Counted from the stretch's first letter, positions 45,306 through 55,544 are shown. The stretch: DNA of 64,000 nucleotides from Methanobacteriota archaeon (GCA_009758405.1 WSBC01000016.1:186001-250000); one strand, 5' to 3'. Numbers and translations: made by a program. Notes: generated by a model not told the origin, from the sequence alone.

Positions 45306-48300
45306 TTTCAGTAATTTCTGAAAATGAGACTGAATAACCTGCTACGTGAAATATTGCCTTAATTACACTTTTTCCATCTTCTTGGCCTTCATAGTCATAT
45401 ACAAAAATCTGATTCCTTTTTTTCTTTATCCTGAAAGAACCAATAATATTATTCCTTCTAAATATAACAAATTTTCCAGGTTTTACGTCCTTTTTTATTT
45501 CAGGAAGTAAATATCTATAAAGAAGATCCTTTGGATCTAGAATAAAATCATAATTTACCTTAATATTTTTTATATTTTCTACCTCATCCCTAGGAACTAG
45601 AAATAGTTCATCTCCGAAAAATACGTTAACTAGGTTATAATCTCTTGTTAGATAGGATAATGAATCCAAAATCTCCCTTTTACTAATTAAACCCCCAGTT
45701 ATATTTACAACCCTGTTAACATTTATTGCGCCAAATGCTTTTATGAGTCTCTCCATATATAACTTAATTCCTGTCTCATGATCATAGTTTTTATCTATAA
45801 ATAATAAATCATCCTTTGGCCCTTCGGCAAGAAAGTTATATTTAAAGAGTCTGTCAATTATATCCATTGTCTTTTCTTTTCCAAGGGGTGATTCCTCAAT
45901 TATGTATTCCCTTTTAACAAATCCCCTTCCCCTTACCATATTTATTATTGTCTCATGATACCTGTCTGGGACGAATCCCTTTATCGCCTGAAATATTTGA
46001 ATATTTTTGATTGATGCATATGTAGGTATATCCGGTATACCCCTGGTTAAATATAGCATATTACTTCTTTTTAATCTTTCAGGAGAGATATAATGCCAGC
46101 ATCTTATTAAGGCTTCTATCTCAGATCTTATGCCAAGATGAAGTAAATCAACATCAATAGGTGTTTTCTTCCTTGTTTCCACATCTATACCCTGTTTATA
46201 AAATAAATACTTTAAGAGTTGCTCTTTGGAAAAGGTCTTTGAGATTATATTACCATAAACATAGTACTTCCCAGAGCGCCTGAATTTTAAACTTTTAAGC
46301 ATTTTTTTATCCTCATCACTTAATTCATTTTTAAATTCAATTATAATATTATTGCCAAAATAATTTTTATTTTTAATTATATACTCTAGAATTTTTTCCT
46401 TATTACCATTTATTTCAACGATAAATGAATGGTCCCCCCTTGTTTCTATATAGGCTGCACCCTCAATGAATCCATCCTTAATTAGGAAATAATTGAAATC
46501 TTGGCCATATTCCTGGAGAATTTCATTCCTGTAGGGTAAAAGAAATGGATCATTTGAATCAAGTAATAATTCCTTTCCCTCCTCTTTTGTAACCTCATAT
46601 CTTCCATAATATCTTTCTCCCATTACATCAATACTACTTAATTTTTCAATAATAGGAGTAATTGTTTCAGGATCAATCCCTGTTATAATTGATATCTCCT
46701 TCAATGAAATAGGGCCCAGATAATTAATAATCATTTGAAGGAAAGTCTCTATGTTACCCTCTTCAACATTTATATACGATAATTTTTCCCCAGGATTATT
46801 TTCCTCATTTTCCACAAAATCCCTTTGAAGGAAAAGATTTTTTTCAAGAACTCCTAGGTTTTTGAAAACCTCCTTTTGTGTTAAGTTCAACTCCCTTGAA
46901 AGTTCCTCTGGATCTATAGCCTCCCTCGCCTTTACCTTCTCCAAAAATATTCTGATTTCGTTCATATTTTCAATTTTTTTATATTTGAAAATTTTACCAT
47001 TATCAATTTGAGTAAATATAAATCTATCATTTAAAAATCTACCGTAGATGATGTTCTTCTCTTTTCTTAATTTTTCCCAATAATCTAAAGAAAAATTTTT
47101 TGTTCTTATAAATGCTTGATATGGTGACATTAAAAATATATATGAATTAAATAATTCTTCAATGTTATCTTTTATTTTAGTGAGTTTATGGAACCTATAT
47201 CTTTTTATATCTTCCCTGGTTGTTACATTGCCACCCATTAGATTTCTAAGATCAACATTAAGCATATATTGCTCCTCATATCCAGGTAAAAAGAAACCCT
47301 TGCCTATTTCCCCTTCATTTATTAATTCAGAAATAATATCCTTTAATTCATCCTCACCAATATTTAAATAAAAGGAAATTTCCGAAAGTGTCAAGGGACC
47401 AAAGTAATTGAGAATCTTTTTTATAATGAATTTTGCAGATGCCTTTTTATCAATCCTTTTCACTTCCCTTAAAGACCAAATTATTTCATCTCCCAAAAGG
47501 TCTTTCCTTGATATCATATATGCCCTTTCAAGGTTTCTTATTAGATCTATAAACTCATCCCTCTTTGAACCCAAAATCTTCTGTACCTCGGTGGAAGTTT
47601 TATTGTTAAATGCATCTAATATTTTTTTATCCACATTAAACTCTCTGCCATATATTGTATAATAGTAATTGAGATAGTCTGGAATTGTAAAAACAGGTCT
47701 GTCAGTATATGCTGAGACTATCCTTCCCTCTTTTAAAAGCTCTAACGCTAACCTCCTTGTCTCTTCAAATGGAAGTTCAGAGTGTGAATATATATTCACA
47801 CCTCTCTGGGAAAGTATATCAGCAGATCCTACTTCCTTTATGAACTCTAATATGTCTTCTTTATTCTTTATTTTAAATTTGGAATTGAAATACATTTTTA
47901 TATTTTCAGGTGTAAATAAATAATTGAACTCTGTAGGCATTACCTTCCTTAGTATTTTCATATGTATTTCCTTTAATAATGAGTATCTGTCCTCCATAAG
48001 TACTATATCAGATATACTTGATAATATAACTCCATTTGAGAATATGGAGGGATCAGTACTGTAATCCTTTATTTTAACACCTATTTCATCATTCTCTATC
48101 TTTTTAACTATTTCAAGCGCGTGTGGCACATCCATAACAATATTAAAAATTTCATTATATGTTTCTTCCAATACTGGAAAGTTGGGAATATCAGAAAGCA
48201 TCTCAAGAAGCTTATCACTCTTAAGTTGTTGTCTGGTGACAGATATATCGGCACCCTTGTATTTTTTTAGTATCATGAATGACCTTGTAGCACAATGCCT

Positions 48301-50493
48301 GAACCTTTGTTTAAACAACTCTGTGTTTTTAATCGCATTCTTGAGATCCTTTTCAAAATTTTTTGAATTAACAAAACTTAGTATCAAATTAAGATCTATC
48401 CTTTTGTTAGTGGTAATCATAAACGCATCGTCAGTAACTGTAATTCTTGTATTTGTTAAGAATCTGTTTGCTATGTTATGTGCAATTACCCTTGAAAGTG
48501 CATCGTTTACCCTCCTGCCATAGGGGAAATGAAATATAATATTATGCATACCCGAGGGGTCTATATATCCCTCTATAAGAACAAAATCATCCTTTGGTAC
48601 GAAATCAACAATCTGTTCTTTTATATACTTATAAATGCTTAAAGCTCCAGCCCTATCCAGGTAATACTCGTTCATGAGAAATCCCACAACATCCTCATTT
48701 TTTCTTATCATATCCTCAATCTTCTTCCTGAATTTTCCTACCTCAATGCTAAGATCAAAACTTCTGGGTAACATTTCTCCGGCCCATGATGGAACAGTTG
48801 GTCTTTTACCCTCCGCCCTTCTCACATAGACCTTTGATCCCCTCAACCTTATAAATTCATATGTTCTCGATCCAAGAACAAATATATCCCCCTGTCTAAG
48901 TCTTTCAACAAACTTTTCACTAAGGTCACCAATTGGAACATTATTCTCATCTATTACAATAAAGTCCGCCTCCTCAGGTATTGTACCCATGTTCATAAAA
49001 TATATCATCCTAGTGGATTTTTTCTTACCAAATTTTCCCTCATTCTCATCGTACCATATTTTAGAATAAAATTTTTCTCCATATGTTTTTCCTGAAAGGT
49101 AATCAATTACTTCAAGAAATTTCTCATAGGGTAAATCGTGGTAACAATATGATCTCTTGATAAGAGAATAGGCATCCTTTATGTCCCATACCTCCTCTAG
49201 GCTCATTCCTACAATTACCTGTGAAAGTACATCAAGGGAATTCTTAGGAACGAAAACGCGATCTATAAAATTATCGTAGACAGATTTTGTAAGAACAGTA
49301 CATTCTATTAGATCATCCATATCAAAAACTATCATTCTTCCCTTAGATACTCTGTTGAATGCATGTCCTGAACGGCCTATTCTCTGCAAACCCTTTGCAA
49401 TGCTCTTAGGGGATCCAATTTGTACAACTATATCGATATAACCAATATCTATTCCAAGCTCTAAACTTGTTGAAGAGATCACACATTTAAGCTCTCCTTT
49501 TTTTAACATCTCCTCAACTTTGAACCTAATACTTTTACCCAGTGATGAATGATGTGCCTCAAGACTCTTAATCCCCCTTTCCCTTAGCTTAAATGCTACA
49601 TGTTCTGTTCCGCTTCTAGTGTTTGTAAAAATTAAGGTAGTTCTATGAGAATTTATTATATCAACTAGGATATCATACATTTTTTCGTTAGCAATTTCAA
49701 AGGGTGTATGAACAAGATCCGGAACAGGTGTTATAACCTTAAGGTCAAGTTCTTTTTTTGCCTCCACCTCAGCTATATAAATGTCCCTTAAATCTCCATT
49801 ATCGTTATATCCCGCAACAAATTTTGCCATTTCTTCTATTGGCGATTGTGTAGCGGAGAGCCCTATCCTTACCAATGGACCAGAAAGCCTCTCCAACCTT
49901 TCAAGGTTTAGAGAAAGCATTACACCTCTCTTATTAGAAGAAAGTTCATGTGTTTCATCAATAATTACATATTTTACTCCCTTAAATTTTTCCCTGAATT
50001 TCATTGAGGATAGAACAAGAGCAAGTGATTCTGGGGTTGTTATGAAAATATGTGGAGGGTTTTTTAGCATTTTTTGTCTTTGACTCTGAGATGTATCACC
50101 TGATCTCACTGCCACCGTAATCTTTGGTATATCCATACCTCTTTCTTTTGCAATCTCTTTTATTTCTGCCAGTGGTTCCTCCAGGTTTCTATGTATATCA
50201 TTTGCAAGGGCTTTTAGCGGGGAGACATAAACACAATATACCCTATTCTCAAGATTTCCTGATTTAGCCAGTAAAAAGAGTTCATTTATTATAGAAAGAA
50301 ATCCTGTCAATGTTTTTCCAGATCCTGTTGGAGCCGATACCAAAACATTTTTACCATTATGTATATAGGGAATCGCATATGCTTGAGGTTCAGTTAATGT
50401 GGAAAATTTTCTCTCAAACCATTCCCTAATAATTGGATCGAATAATCCCAATACCTGATCCTTTGTAAATTTACTATCTATTCTATGTATCAT
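45298..50493 (-). CDS. lhr: Very long Lhr-type helicase
   Basis: Superfamily 2 DNA helicase, 1731 residues against about 850-930 for ordinary archaeal Lhr. The N-terminal 850 residues carry Walker A SAPTGSGKTLTG, motif II DETH, GLSATQSP, TTLIFTNTRSGTEHVAF and motif VI QRIGRSGHAFNR. The C-terminal half is a chain of winged-helix-like units (for example GPLTLSEISFYLNIGEDEL and GPISLKEISIITGIDPE), as in long bacterial Lhr. No frameshift or internal stop. It overlaps amrS by eight bases. Acts probably in recombinational repair; the extension may bind nucleic acid. Confidence 0.92.
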   Translation of the reverse strand: MIHRIDSKFTKDQVLGLFDPIIREWFERKFSTLTEPQAYAIPYIHNGKNVLVSAPTGSGKTLTGFLSIINELFLLAKSGNLENRVYCVYVSPLKALANDIHRNLEEPLAEIKEIAKERGMDIPKITVAVRSGDTSQSQRQKMLKNPPHIFITTPESLALVLSSMKFREKFKGVKYVIIDETHELSSNKRGVMLSLNLERLERLSGPLVRIGLSATQSPIEEMAKFVAGYNDNGDLRDIYIAEVEAKKELDLKVITPVPDLVHTPFEIANEKMYDILVDIINSHRTTLIFTNTRSGTEHVAFKLRERGIKSLEAHHSSLGKSIRFKVEEMLKKGELKCVISSTSLELGIDIGYIDIVVQIGSPKSIAKGLQRIGRSGHAFNRVSKGRMIVFDMDDLIECTVLTKSVYDNFIDRVFVPKNSLDVLSQVIVGMSLEEVWDIKDAYSLIKRSYCYHDLPYEKFLEVIDYLSGKTYGEKFYSKIWYDENEGKFGKKKSTRMIYFMNMGTIPEEADFIVIDENNVPIGDLSEKFVERLRQGDIFVLGSRTYEFIRLRGSKVYVRRAEGKRPTVPSWAGEMLPRSFDLSIEVGKFRKKIEDMIRKNEDVVGFLMNEYYLDRAGALSIYKYIKEQIVDFVPKDDFVLIEGYIDPSGMHNIIFHFPYGRRVNDALSRVIAHNIANRFLTNTRITVTDDAFMITTNKRIDLNLILSFVNSKNFEKDLKNAIKNTELFKQRFRHCATRSFMILKKYKGADISVTRQQLKSDKLLEMLSDIPNFPVLEETYNEIFNIVMDVPHALEIVKKIENDEIGVKIKDYSTDPSIFSNGVILSSISDIVLMEDRYSLLKEIHMKILRKVMPTEFNYLFTPENIKMYFNSKFKIKNKEDILEFIKEVGSADILSQRGVNIYSHSELPFEETRRLALELLKEGRIVSAYTDRPVFTIPDYLNYYYTIYGREFNVDKKILDAFNNKTSTEVQKILGSKRDEFIDLIRNLERAYMISRKDLLGDEIIWSLREVKRIDKKASAKFIIKKILNYFGPLTLSEISFYLNIGEDELKDIISELINEGEIGKGFFLPGYEEQYMLNVDLRNLMGGNVTTREDIKRYRFHKLTKIKDNIEELFNSYIFLMSPYQAFIRTKNFSLDYWEKLRKEKNIIYGRFLNDRFIFTQIDNGKIFKYKKIENMNEIRIFLEKVKAREAIDPEELSRELNLTQKEVFKNLGVLEKNLFLQRDFVENEENNPGEKLSYINVEEGNIETFLQMIINYLGPISLKEISIITGIDPETITPIIEKLSSIDVMGERYYGRYEVTKEEGKELLLDSNDPFLLPYRNEILQEYGQDFNYFLIKDGFIEGAAYIETRGDHSFIVEINGNKEKILEYIIKNKNYFGNNIIIEFKNELSDEDKKMLKSLKFRRSGKYYVYGNIISKTFSKEQLLKYLFYKQGIDVETRKKTPIDVDLLHLGIRSEIEALIRCWHYISPERLKRSNMLYLTRGIPDIPTYASIKNIQIFQAIKGFVPDRYHETIINMVRGRGFVKREYIIEESPLGKEKTMDIIDRLFKYNFLAEGPKDDLLFIDKNYDHETGIKLYMERLIKAFGAINVNRVVNITGGLISKREILDSLSYLTRDYNLVNVFFGDELFLVPRDEVENIKNIKVNYDFILDPKDLLYRYLLPEIKKDVKPGKFVIFRRNNIIGSFRIKKKRNQIFVYDYEGQEDGKSVIKAIFHVAGYSVSFSEITEII

Positions 50494-50628
50494 CCCAATA
50501 CGCCTGCAGAATCGTAAGGTAAAGTTTTACTTCATATTTAATTTTTTTCCAAAAATTTTAAAAAACTCATTTTAAAACATTATTTTATTTATTTAAAAAT
50601 ATATTTTTATAAACAAAATATTAAAAAA

Positions 50629-51144
50629 TTATTTATACTTAGAAAGAAGGGATGAAACCTTAATAAGAGGTATTAATTCTAAATTCTCCTTGGCCAGATT
50701 TTCCTTTGCACCTTCCTCCCTATCTACTACCACAATCACTTTTTTTACAATTGCTCCGTAATCTCTCAATATTTTTGCTGCCCTTATTACCGATCCCCCT
50801 GTTGTAATTACATCCTCCACTAGAATTATTTCTTCATTCTTTTGTATATCTCCCTCCACAAGATCCTTTGTTCCATGTTCTTTACTCTCTTTTCTAACTA
50901 TTACATAAGGTCTCATTGTTTCAAGCGCCAATGCTACTGCTATTGGAACTGAACCTAATTCTATACCAGAGATCTTTTCGTTGCCAATATATTTGGCCAT
51001 AGCTTCCGCGATCTTTTTTAATATAAATGGGTTTGTAACTGCCTTTTTTATACTTATGTAATAATTACTCTTCCTTCCTGAGGCAAGTGTAAAATCTCCA
51101 AACATAACGGCACCGGATTTTATGATGAGATCTTCAAGATCCAT
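50629..51144 (-). CDS. pyrE: Orotate phosphoribosyltransferase
   Basis: Adds phosphoribose to orotate in pyrimidine synthesis. 171 residues: GDFTLASGRKSNYYISIKKA, the flexible loop VRKESKEHGTKDLVEG, and the PRPP loop ILVEDVITTGGSVI near residue 105. Stands alone between the Lhr gene (135 AT-rich bases) and tRNA-Glu (39 bases). The PRPP it needs is supplied by Prs at 26279. Confidence 0.95.
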   Translation of the reverse strand: MDLEDLIIKSGAVMFGDFTLASGRKSNYYISIKKAVTNPFILKKIAEAMAKYIGNEKISGIELGSVPIAVALALETMRPYVIVRKESKEHGTKDLVEGDIQKNEEIILVEDVITTGGSVIRAAKILRDYGAIVKKVIVVVDREEGAKENLAKENLELIPLIKVSSLLSKYK

Positions 51145-51183
51145 AATTGTTAAATTGATTCATATATAATAAATTTTTAAAAA

Positions 51184-51278
51184 TGCTCCGGCCGGGATTT
51201 GAACCCGGGTCGTCGGCTTTCTTCGTTTTATTTAAACTCGAAAGGCCGAAATGCTTGACCGGTCTACACCACCGGAGC
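51184..51278 (-). tRNA. tRNA-Glu (TTC) with a 20-base intron
   Basis: 95 bases in the gene, 75 after splicing. Acceptor GCTCCGG pairs with CCGGAGC, discriminator A. The anticodon stem is TCGGC/GCCGA. A 20-base intron at 51219-51238 lies between positions 37 and 38. It folds as a canonical bulge-helix-bulge: CTTT pairs with GAAG between two three-base bulges, and GTTT pairs with AAAC inside. The mature loop is CTTTCGA. An AAATATTTTATAG element about 30 bases upstream is the likely promoter and abuts the Sec61-beta gene end. Confidence 0.95.
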
Positions 51279-51313
51279 TAAAAAGATGAATGATGAAAAC
51301 TATAAAATATTTT

Positions 51314-51484
51314 TCAGTGAATTGGCCACCAAACCTTAAGTAGCTCTATAATTATTCCACCAATTATAGCAATATATATCACAAGCTTTGGATCAAGTTT
51401 TGGACCCTTAGATTTCTCCTCCTCAAAATATCTTATTAAACCTGCAGCGGATTGAAAGCCAACATTTTTTCCTTGATCAGCCAT
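51314..51484 (-). CDS. secG: Preprotein translocase subunit Sec61-beta
   Basis: Small membrane subunit of the SecYE-beta channel. 56 residues: a polar N-terminus ending in SAAGLIRYFEEEKSKGPKLDP and one membrane segment LVIYIAIIGGIIIELLKV. This arrangement, with Gly-Leu-Ile-Arg-Tyr-Phe just before a single helix, is typical of archaeal Sec61-beta. The gene is short and easily missed; the ATG at 51484 lies about 30 bases after a TATA-like element. Name by archaeal convention; identification is good but rests on a short sequence. Confidence 0.86.
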   Translation of the reverse strand: MADQGKNVGFQSAAGLIRYFEEEKSKGPKLDPKLVIYIAIIGGIIIELLKVWWPIH

Positions 51485-51602
51485 ACCTAGAATGTTTATA
51501 TAGAATCAATATTTAATCTTTTTTACACCAGAATAAACCCGGCGAAAATATTATATTTAATTATTGTATGTACCGCAATTGCACCAGCATGGAGACACGA
51601 TT

Positions 51603-52490
51603 ATGACAGAGGTTCTGGATGAACTGGAAGAAAAATACGCAAAGAAAAAAAGGGAATTGGATTTACATAAGGCAGAAAGGGAAAGATTTGATAAAGAGGC
51701 GGATGAGTGGGCGCAAAAAAGGGATGAACTTAATCAAAAAACAAGAGAAATGTTTAAGGAAGCAAAGGAACTTAAAGATAAAAGGGATGAACTAAATAAA
51801 CTGGTTCAGGAATTGAAGAAACAAAAGGATGAAATAAAATCACAATATTTGAAAGCTCAAGAAGAATTAAAGGAAATAAGAAAAAAGGTAATTTTTTCAA
51901 GGCAAGATAGGCCGTCAATTTCACAATTGAAAAAAAGGCTTAAGGATCTGGAGACAAAACAGGAGACAAAAGTTCTTACAAAAGAAAAAGAAGCAGAAAT
52001 TGTAGAAGAAATTCATAATCTTTATCAGGAGATTGAAAGATTAAAAAAAGAAGAAGAAGAGATGGTTAAAAATAATCAGGAATATATGGAGAAAAAGTCA
52101 GAGGTTTTAGCCTTAAAACTAAAGCTTGATGAAATTTCGAAAAAGATAGAGGAAGTTGTTAATGAGGCACAGGTGTACCATGATAAGGCGATGGAACTAT
52201 ATGATAAAGCACAGGAAATTCGAAAAAGCGCTGATGAAGCCCATCAGAACTATATAACGGCTGTTCAAAAGGCTAGGGAAGAAGATAATATTGTTCATGA
52301 TATTTTAAGAGAACTTAAGAACTTTGAGAAAATAATAACGGGTCTAAAGGCAAAACAGAGTGCAACAAAGAGATATGAAAAAGAAACAGAGTTGAAAAAG
52401 ATGGCCGATGAAATATACAAGAAGTTTATGAAGGGGGAGCCATTAACTACAGAGGATATTTTGATTTTACAGAAGGCAGGTTTACTTTAA
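51603..52490 (+). CDS. Long coiled-coil protein
   Basis: 295 residues, nearly all helix: heptad-like repeats rich in Glu and Lys from residue 5 to about 265 (for example LDELEEKYAKKKRELDL and KELKDKRDELNKLVQELKK), then a short C-terminal domain MADEIYKKFMKGEPLTTEDILILQKAG. Archaeal proteins of this kind (COG1340-like) are common but of unknown function. The ATG at 51603 follows GGAGACACG; an earlier ATG at 51564 is less likely. Confidence 0.65.
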   Translation: MTEVLDELEEKYAKKKRELDLHKAERERFDKEADEWAQKRDELNQKTREMFKEAKELKDKRDELNKLVQELKKQKDEIKSQYLKAQEELKEIRKKVIFSRQDRPSISQLKKRLKDLETKQETKVLTKEKEAEIVEEIHNLYQEIERLKKEEEEMVKNNQEYMEKKSEVLALKLKLDEISKKIEEVVNEAQVYHDKAMELYDKAQEIRKSADEAHQNYITAVQKAREEDNIVHDILRELKNFEKIITGLKAKQSATKRYEKETELKKMADEIYKKFMKGEPLTTEDILILQKAGLL

Positions 52491-52545
52491 TAATTTTAAT
52501 GCAGAAAATCGTAATATTTATATAGTAAAATTTAGATTTATAATT

Positions 52546-53424
52546 ATGTCATGGAAGGGCATAGCAAATAAATGGAAAGTTCTACCAATTTTTATAGCAA
52601 CTATCTTGGTTTTAACTGCTTTCCTTGGAATATCTATTGCAAGTGGAGGGACTTCACAGACCTTTGTAATACTTATTCATGGTTATTCGATGACAGGTAC
52701 GGAAGGAAGTGATCAATGGCAATCTGGAGTAAACATATATAATCAGTTATTAAACAAAGGTTATGTGGTGGGTGAGGTATCTTACTATGGAACATTTAAA
52801 TTAGTATTCAGCAATGGCTTTAGCTTCATTGATTCGAGTTTTTATGGTACTTCCGATACACCAATAGAAAGCATTGCATATGAACTCAGTTTGGCTATAA
52901 AAGTGCTATACAATCATTATGGCTACATAAATATTGATATAGTTTCCCATAGCATGGGTGGATTAATAACAGCCTATATGCTAGAACATTATAAACTTCC
53001 AGTGAACTTAAAATATGTCATATTTATAGCATCACCATTTGGGGGCTCACCATTTGCATCAATAGCAAGCTATCTGGGATTAACCATTGTTGTGGGAAAT
53101 CAAGTTAAAGAAATGACCCCTGGTTCTTCATTTTTGCAAAATTTGAACACATACGAATATTATCTGCATATAAACTATCCCAACACAAATTATATAGTTT
53201 ATGCTGGTGATTACGATCCATGGTGGGGCTATTTATTTTTCAGTGGTGACAATGATGGGGTTGTAAGCGTAAGTTCCTCTGTAAACATATACTTCAACTA
53301 TGGATATGTATTTAATGATCTTCATACATCTTCCCTAGATTCATTCACATGGTCTGGAATTAGTTATTTTGAGGATCAAACAGTTGCCAATTACATTATT
53401 TATAATCTTGCTGGCGGAAGGTAA
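52546..53424 (+). CDS. Exported or membrane-anchored lipase-like alpha/beta hydrolase
   Basis: 292 residues. An N-terminal hydrophobic segment (about 11-31) after KWK is a signal anchor. The oxyanion motif ILIHGYS is followed by the nucleophile in DIVSHSMGGL (Ser136). A DNDGVVS segment near 228 and a His in NDLHTSS near 267 can complete the triad. This resembles class 2 bacterial lipases. It probably acts outside the cytoplasm on ester substrates; substrate unknown. Short gap to the convergent MazG-like gene (one base). Confidence 0.78.
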   Translation: MSWKGIANKWKVLPIFIATILVLTAFLGISIASGGTSQTFVILIHGYSMTGTEGSDQWQSGVNIYNQLLNKGYVVGEVSYYGTFKLVFSNGFSFIDSSFYGTSDTPIESIAYELSLAIKVLYNHYGYINIDIVSHSMGGLITAYMLEHYKLPVNLKYVIFIASPFGGSPFASIASYLGLTIVVGNQVKEMTPGSSFLQNLNTYEYYLHINYPNTNYIVYAGDYDPWWGYLFFSGDNDGVVSVSSSVNIYFNYGYVFNDLHTSSLDSFTWSGISYFEDQTVANYIIYNLAGGR

Positions 53425-53425
53425 A

Positions 53426-53704
53426 TCAATAAATATCTTTCCATTTATTTTTTATCTTATTAGGATCCTTGAGATATTTTTCTTTTATCTTATTTTCAGG
53501 ATTTATGCCGTAGAGATTTGCAATTGAAAGTGTGATAAAAATTACATCAGATATTTCCTCTTCGATATTTTCATAGTATCTTATGGCCCTATTTAATTCC
53601 CCTACCTCCTCTGATAGAACAGATAGAAGAAACAGTGGGCCCATTCTTTTATCATTCTCTGTGAAATTCCTTTCAATTTCCTTTAATAAATCCTTTAGTT
53701 CCAT
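53426..53704 (-). CDS. MazG-like nucleotide pyrophosphohydrolase
   Basis: 92 residues: helices with FLLSVLSEEVGELNRAIRYYENIEEEISDVIFITLSIAN, which carry the EExxE and ExxD metal motifs of MazG/dUTPase-like NTP pyrophosphohydrolases. Likely house-cleaning of non-canonical nucleotides. The ATG at 53704 is chosen; an upstream TTG would add seven residues. The MFS gene upstream ends 30 bases away on the same strand. Confidence 0.82.
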   Translation of the reverse strand: MELKDLLKEIERNFTENDKRMGPLFLLSVLSEEVGELNRAIRYYENIEEEISDVIFITLSIANLYGINPENKIKEKYLKDPNKIKNKWKDIY

Positions 53705-53734
53705 ATCTTTAAATAATAAAAACAAGTTTATTAT

Positions 53735-54943
53735 TTATTTGATGTAATCTATGCTAATGTCATAAGTTTCTATTCCAAATTTATACCATATTATTGAGGC
53801 AATTAAACCTATTAACCATAATATGAAATTGAGTGTTATATATTCCGAAACACTGAAGTTCACAGTATATATTAGTGCAAATATATAAAGAGAAATGGGG
53901 AATATTCTTACTATACTTATCAATGTTGTTCTTCTTAAGGTTTTAAAAAGCTCAGGCTCAAGGTTCGTCCTAGATATCCAGGCAAATTCACTAAATATCA
54001 TATTTACAAATAGTATTAAAAGGAAGATCCAAAAATTCGTAATTTTCTCTAAAATCAATAATAGAAAAATTGTTAGGCTACCGCCTGCAAAAGAAATCAA
54101 AGTATATTTCTTTTTACCTATTTTTATAATTGGTAGGGCTAGAAAAGCTCCTAATGAAGCTCCAATGGTAGCAGTGAAAATAATAATATTTGTTTGCTCT
54201 GGAAATATATATGGCCCTATGGCTATAGCCATTAGCCAGAAGCTCATATACTGTGATATTCCAAGCATTATTAAAATTGGAAGTACTAACCTAATCTTAG
54301 GCGGCGGAATTTTTCTTCCTTCATTTGATATGTAAAGATCCTTTAATTCTTCTTTTGCCTTCTTGTCAATGCCTTTATCCTTTAACCATAGGTATGATTC
54401 CGGTATGTTCAACCTTGTATACATAAGAATCCCAATAAGTATCAGTGAAAGTAATAGTAATGCAATCCTTTGTTCCTGCTCATTAACAAGAAATGATGTG
54501 AGGAAGAATACAGAAGCAACAGCACTTCCTATGTTCATAAAATTAGGTATTAATGTTAATGTAATGGACCTCTCTTTATAATCAAAATTCTCTGAAAGTA
54601 ATGCTAATGCGGGTGGTTCTTCACCACCCACTGCAAACTGAGATATTGCTAAGCCAATGGCAAGATAAAGAGCACTATTTGCCAAAGAAATAAAAATAAT
54701 TCCAATTGTATAGAGTATTAAAGTTATTATAAAAATTCTTTTTCTACCCAAAAAATCTGATAGAACACCCATTATAAAGTTTCCAGTTACAAGAAAAATA
54801 GGTCCAATTATTAATAATATTGTCATATACCCAGAAGAAATAGGCCAGTACACAGAGAGAGGTGCTATTGCTGAAACTATGCCCCAGAGAAAAAATCCTC
54901 CTGAACTCGAAACTAAAAGATACCTCTGTTTTTTAGTAAACAT
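53735..54943 (-). CDS. Major facilitator superfamily transporter
   Basis: 402 residues, twelve predicted membrane helices. The loop motif after helix 2 is GVLSDFLGRKRIFII, and a second Gly-rich helix follows (GGEEPPALALLSENF), as in the sugar- or organic-acid-type MFS. Helices are rich in Ile and Leu. Substrate cannot be told from sequence. It stands between the MazG-like gene and CarS on the minus strand. Confidence 0.85.
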   Translation of the reverse strand: MFTKKQRYLLVSSSGGFFLWGIVSAIAPLSVYWPISSGYMTILLIIGPIFLVTGNFIMGVLSDFLGRKRIFIITLILYTIGIIFISLANSALYLAIGLAISQFAVGGEEPPALALLSENFDYKERSITLTLIPNFMNIGSAVASVFFLTSFLVNEQEQRIALLLLSLILIGILMYTRLNIPESYLWLKDKGIDKKAKEELKDLYISNEGRKIPPPKIRLVLPILIMLGISQYMSFWLMAIAIGPYIFPEQTNIIIFTATIGASLGAFLALPIIKIGKKKYTLISFAGGSLTIFLLLILEKITNFWIFLLILFVNMIFSEFAWISRTNLEPELFKTLRRTTLISIVRIFPISLYIFALIYTVNFSVSEYITLNFILWLIGLIASIIWYKFGIETYDISIDYIK

Positions 54944-54977
54944 AGTAAAATGTAGAAGAAAAATCTTATCTTAAATA

Positions 54978-55544
54978 TTACCATGGCACCTCCTTTCTTC
55001 CTATCTTGTATCCAATTATATTTACGATTCTATGAATTAATGGGGTATATATTATAAGGGTCAAGATTGAATATACATTCCATATATATTTAAAAAATTC
55101 ATCTGGAAATGCTAAATATAATAAAAATATAGAAAATAAGATAAATGGATATTGATCCAGTAAAAATGCATTACTCCCACTTTCCATATTTAACCTTCTT
55201 TTAATGAATGATCCACAACAATCTCCTATCATAGCACCAAATGAAAGTAAAATAACTATTAAAACCGAGTCTAAAAAGGATTGTGAAAACTTAATTAAAT
55301 ATTCATTGGGAATTATATATGATATTACAATTTGAACAAAGCCAATGAATATACCTGTAAATGCTCCTCCAAAAAATCCTTTCCACGTTTTTCCTTTTCC
55401 AAATAACCTTCTACCATCGTAAAAATTTTTATTAAAATCCATAGGAAACTTTCCCTTAAATAGTACTGCTCCAGGGTTTGCCACATAGGCAGGTATAGTA
55501 AACCAAATGTAGTTTACAATATTAACCAATATTTGTATTTCCAT
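54978..55544 (-). CDS. carS: CDP-archaeol synthase
   Basis: Activates digeranylgeranylglyceryl phosphate with CTP in archaeal membrane-lipid synthesis. 188 residues, about five membrane segments. The family block PGAVLFKGKFPMDFNKNFYDG and then RLFGKGKTWKGFFGGAF lies near residues 25-65, and GAMIGDCCGSFIKRRLNM near 108. Integral membrane protein. Its start is followed upstream by a 94-base AT-rich gap to the HAD gene. Confidence 0.92.
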   Translation of the reverse strand: MEIQILVNIVNYIWFTIPAYVANPGAVLFKGKFPMDFNKNFYDGRRLFGKGKTWKGFFGGAFTGIFIGFVQIVISYIIPNEYLIKFSQSFLDSVLIVILLSFGAMIGDCCGSFIKRRLNMESGSNAFLLDQYPFILFSIFLLYLAFPDEFFKYIWNVYSILTLIIYTPLIHRIVNIIGYKIGRKEVPW

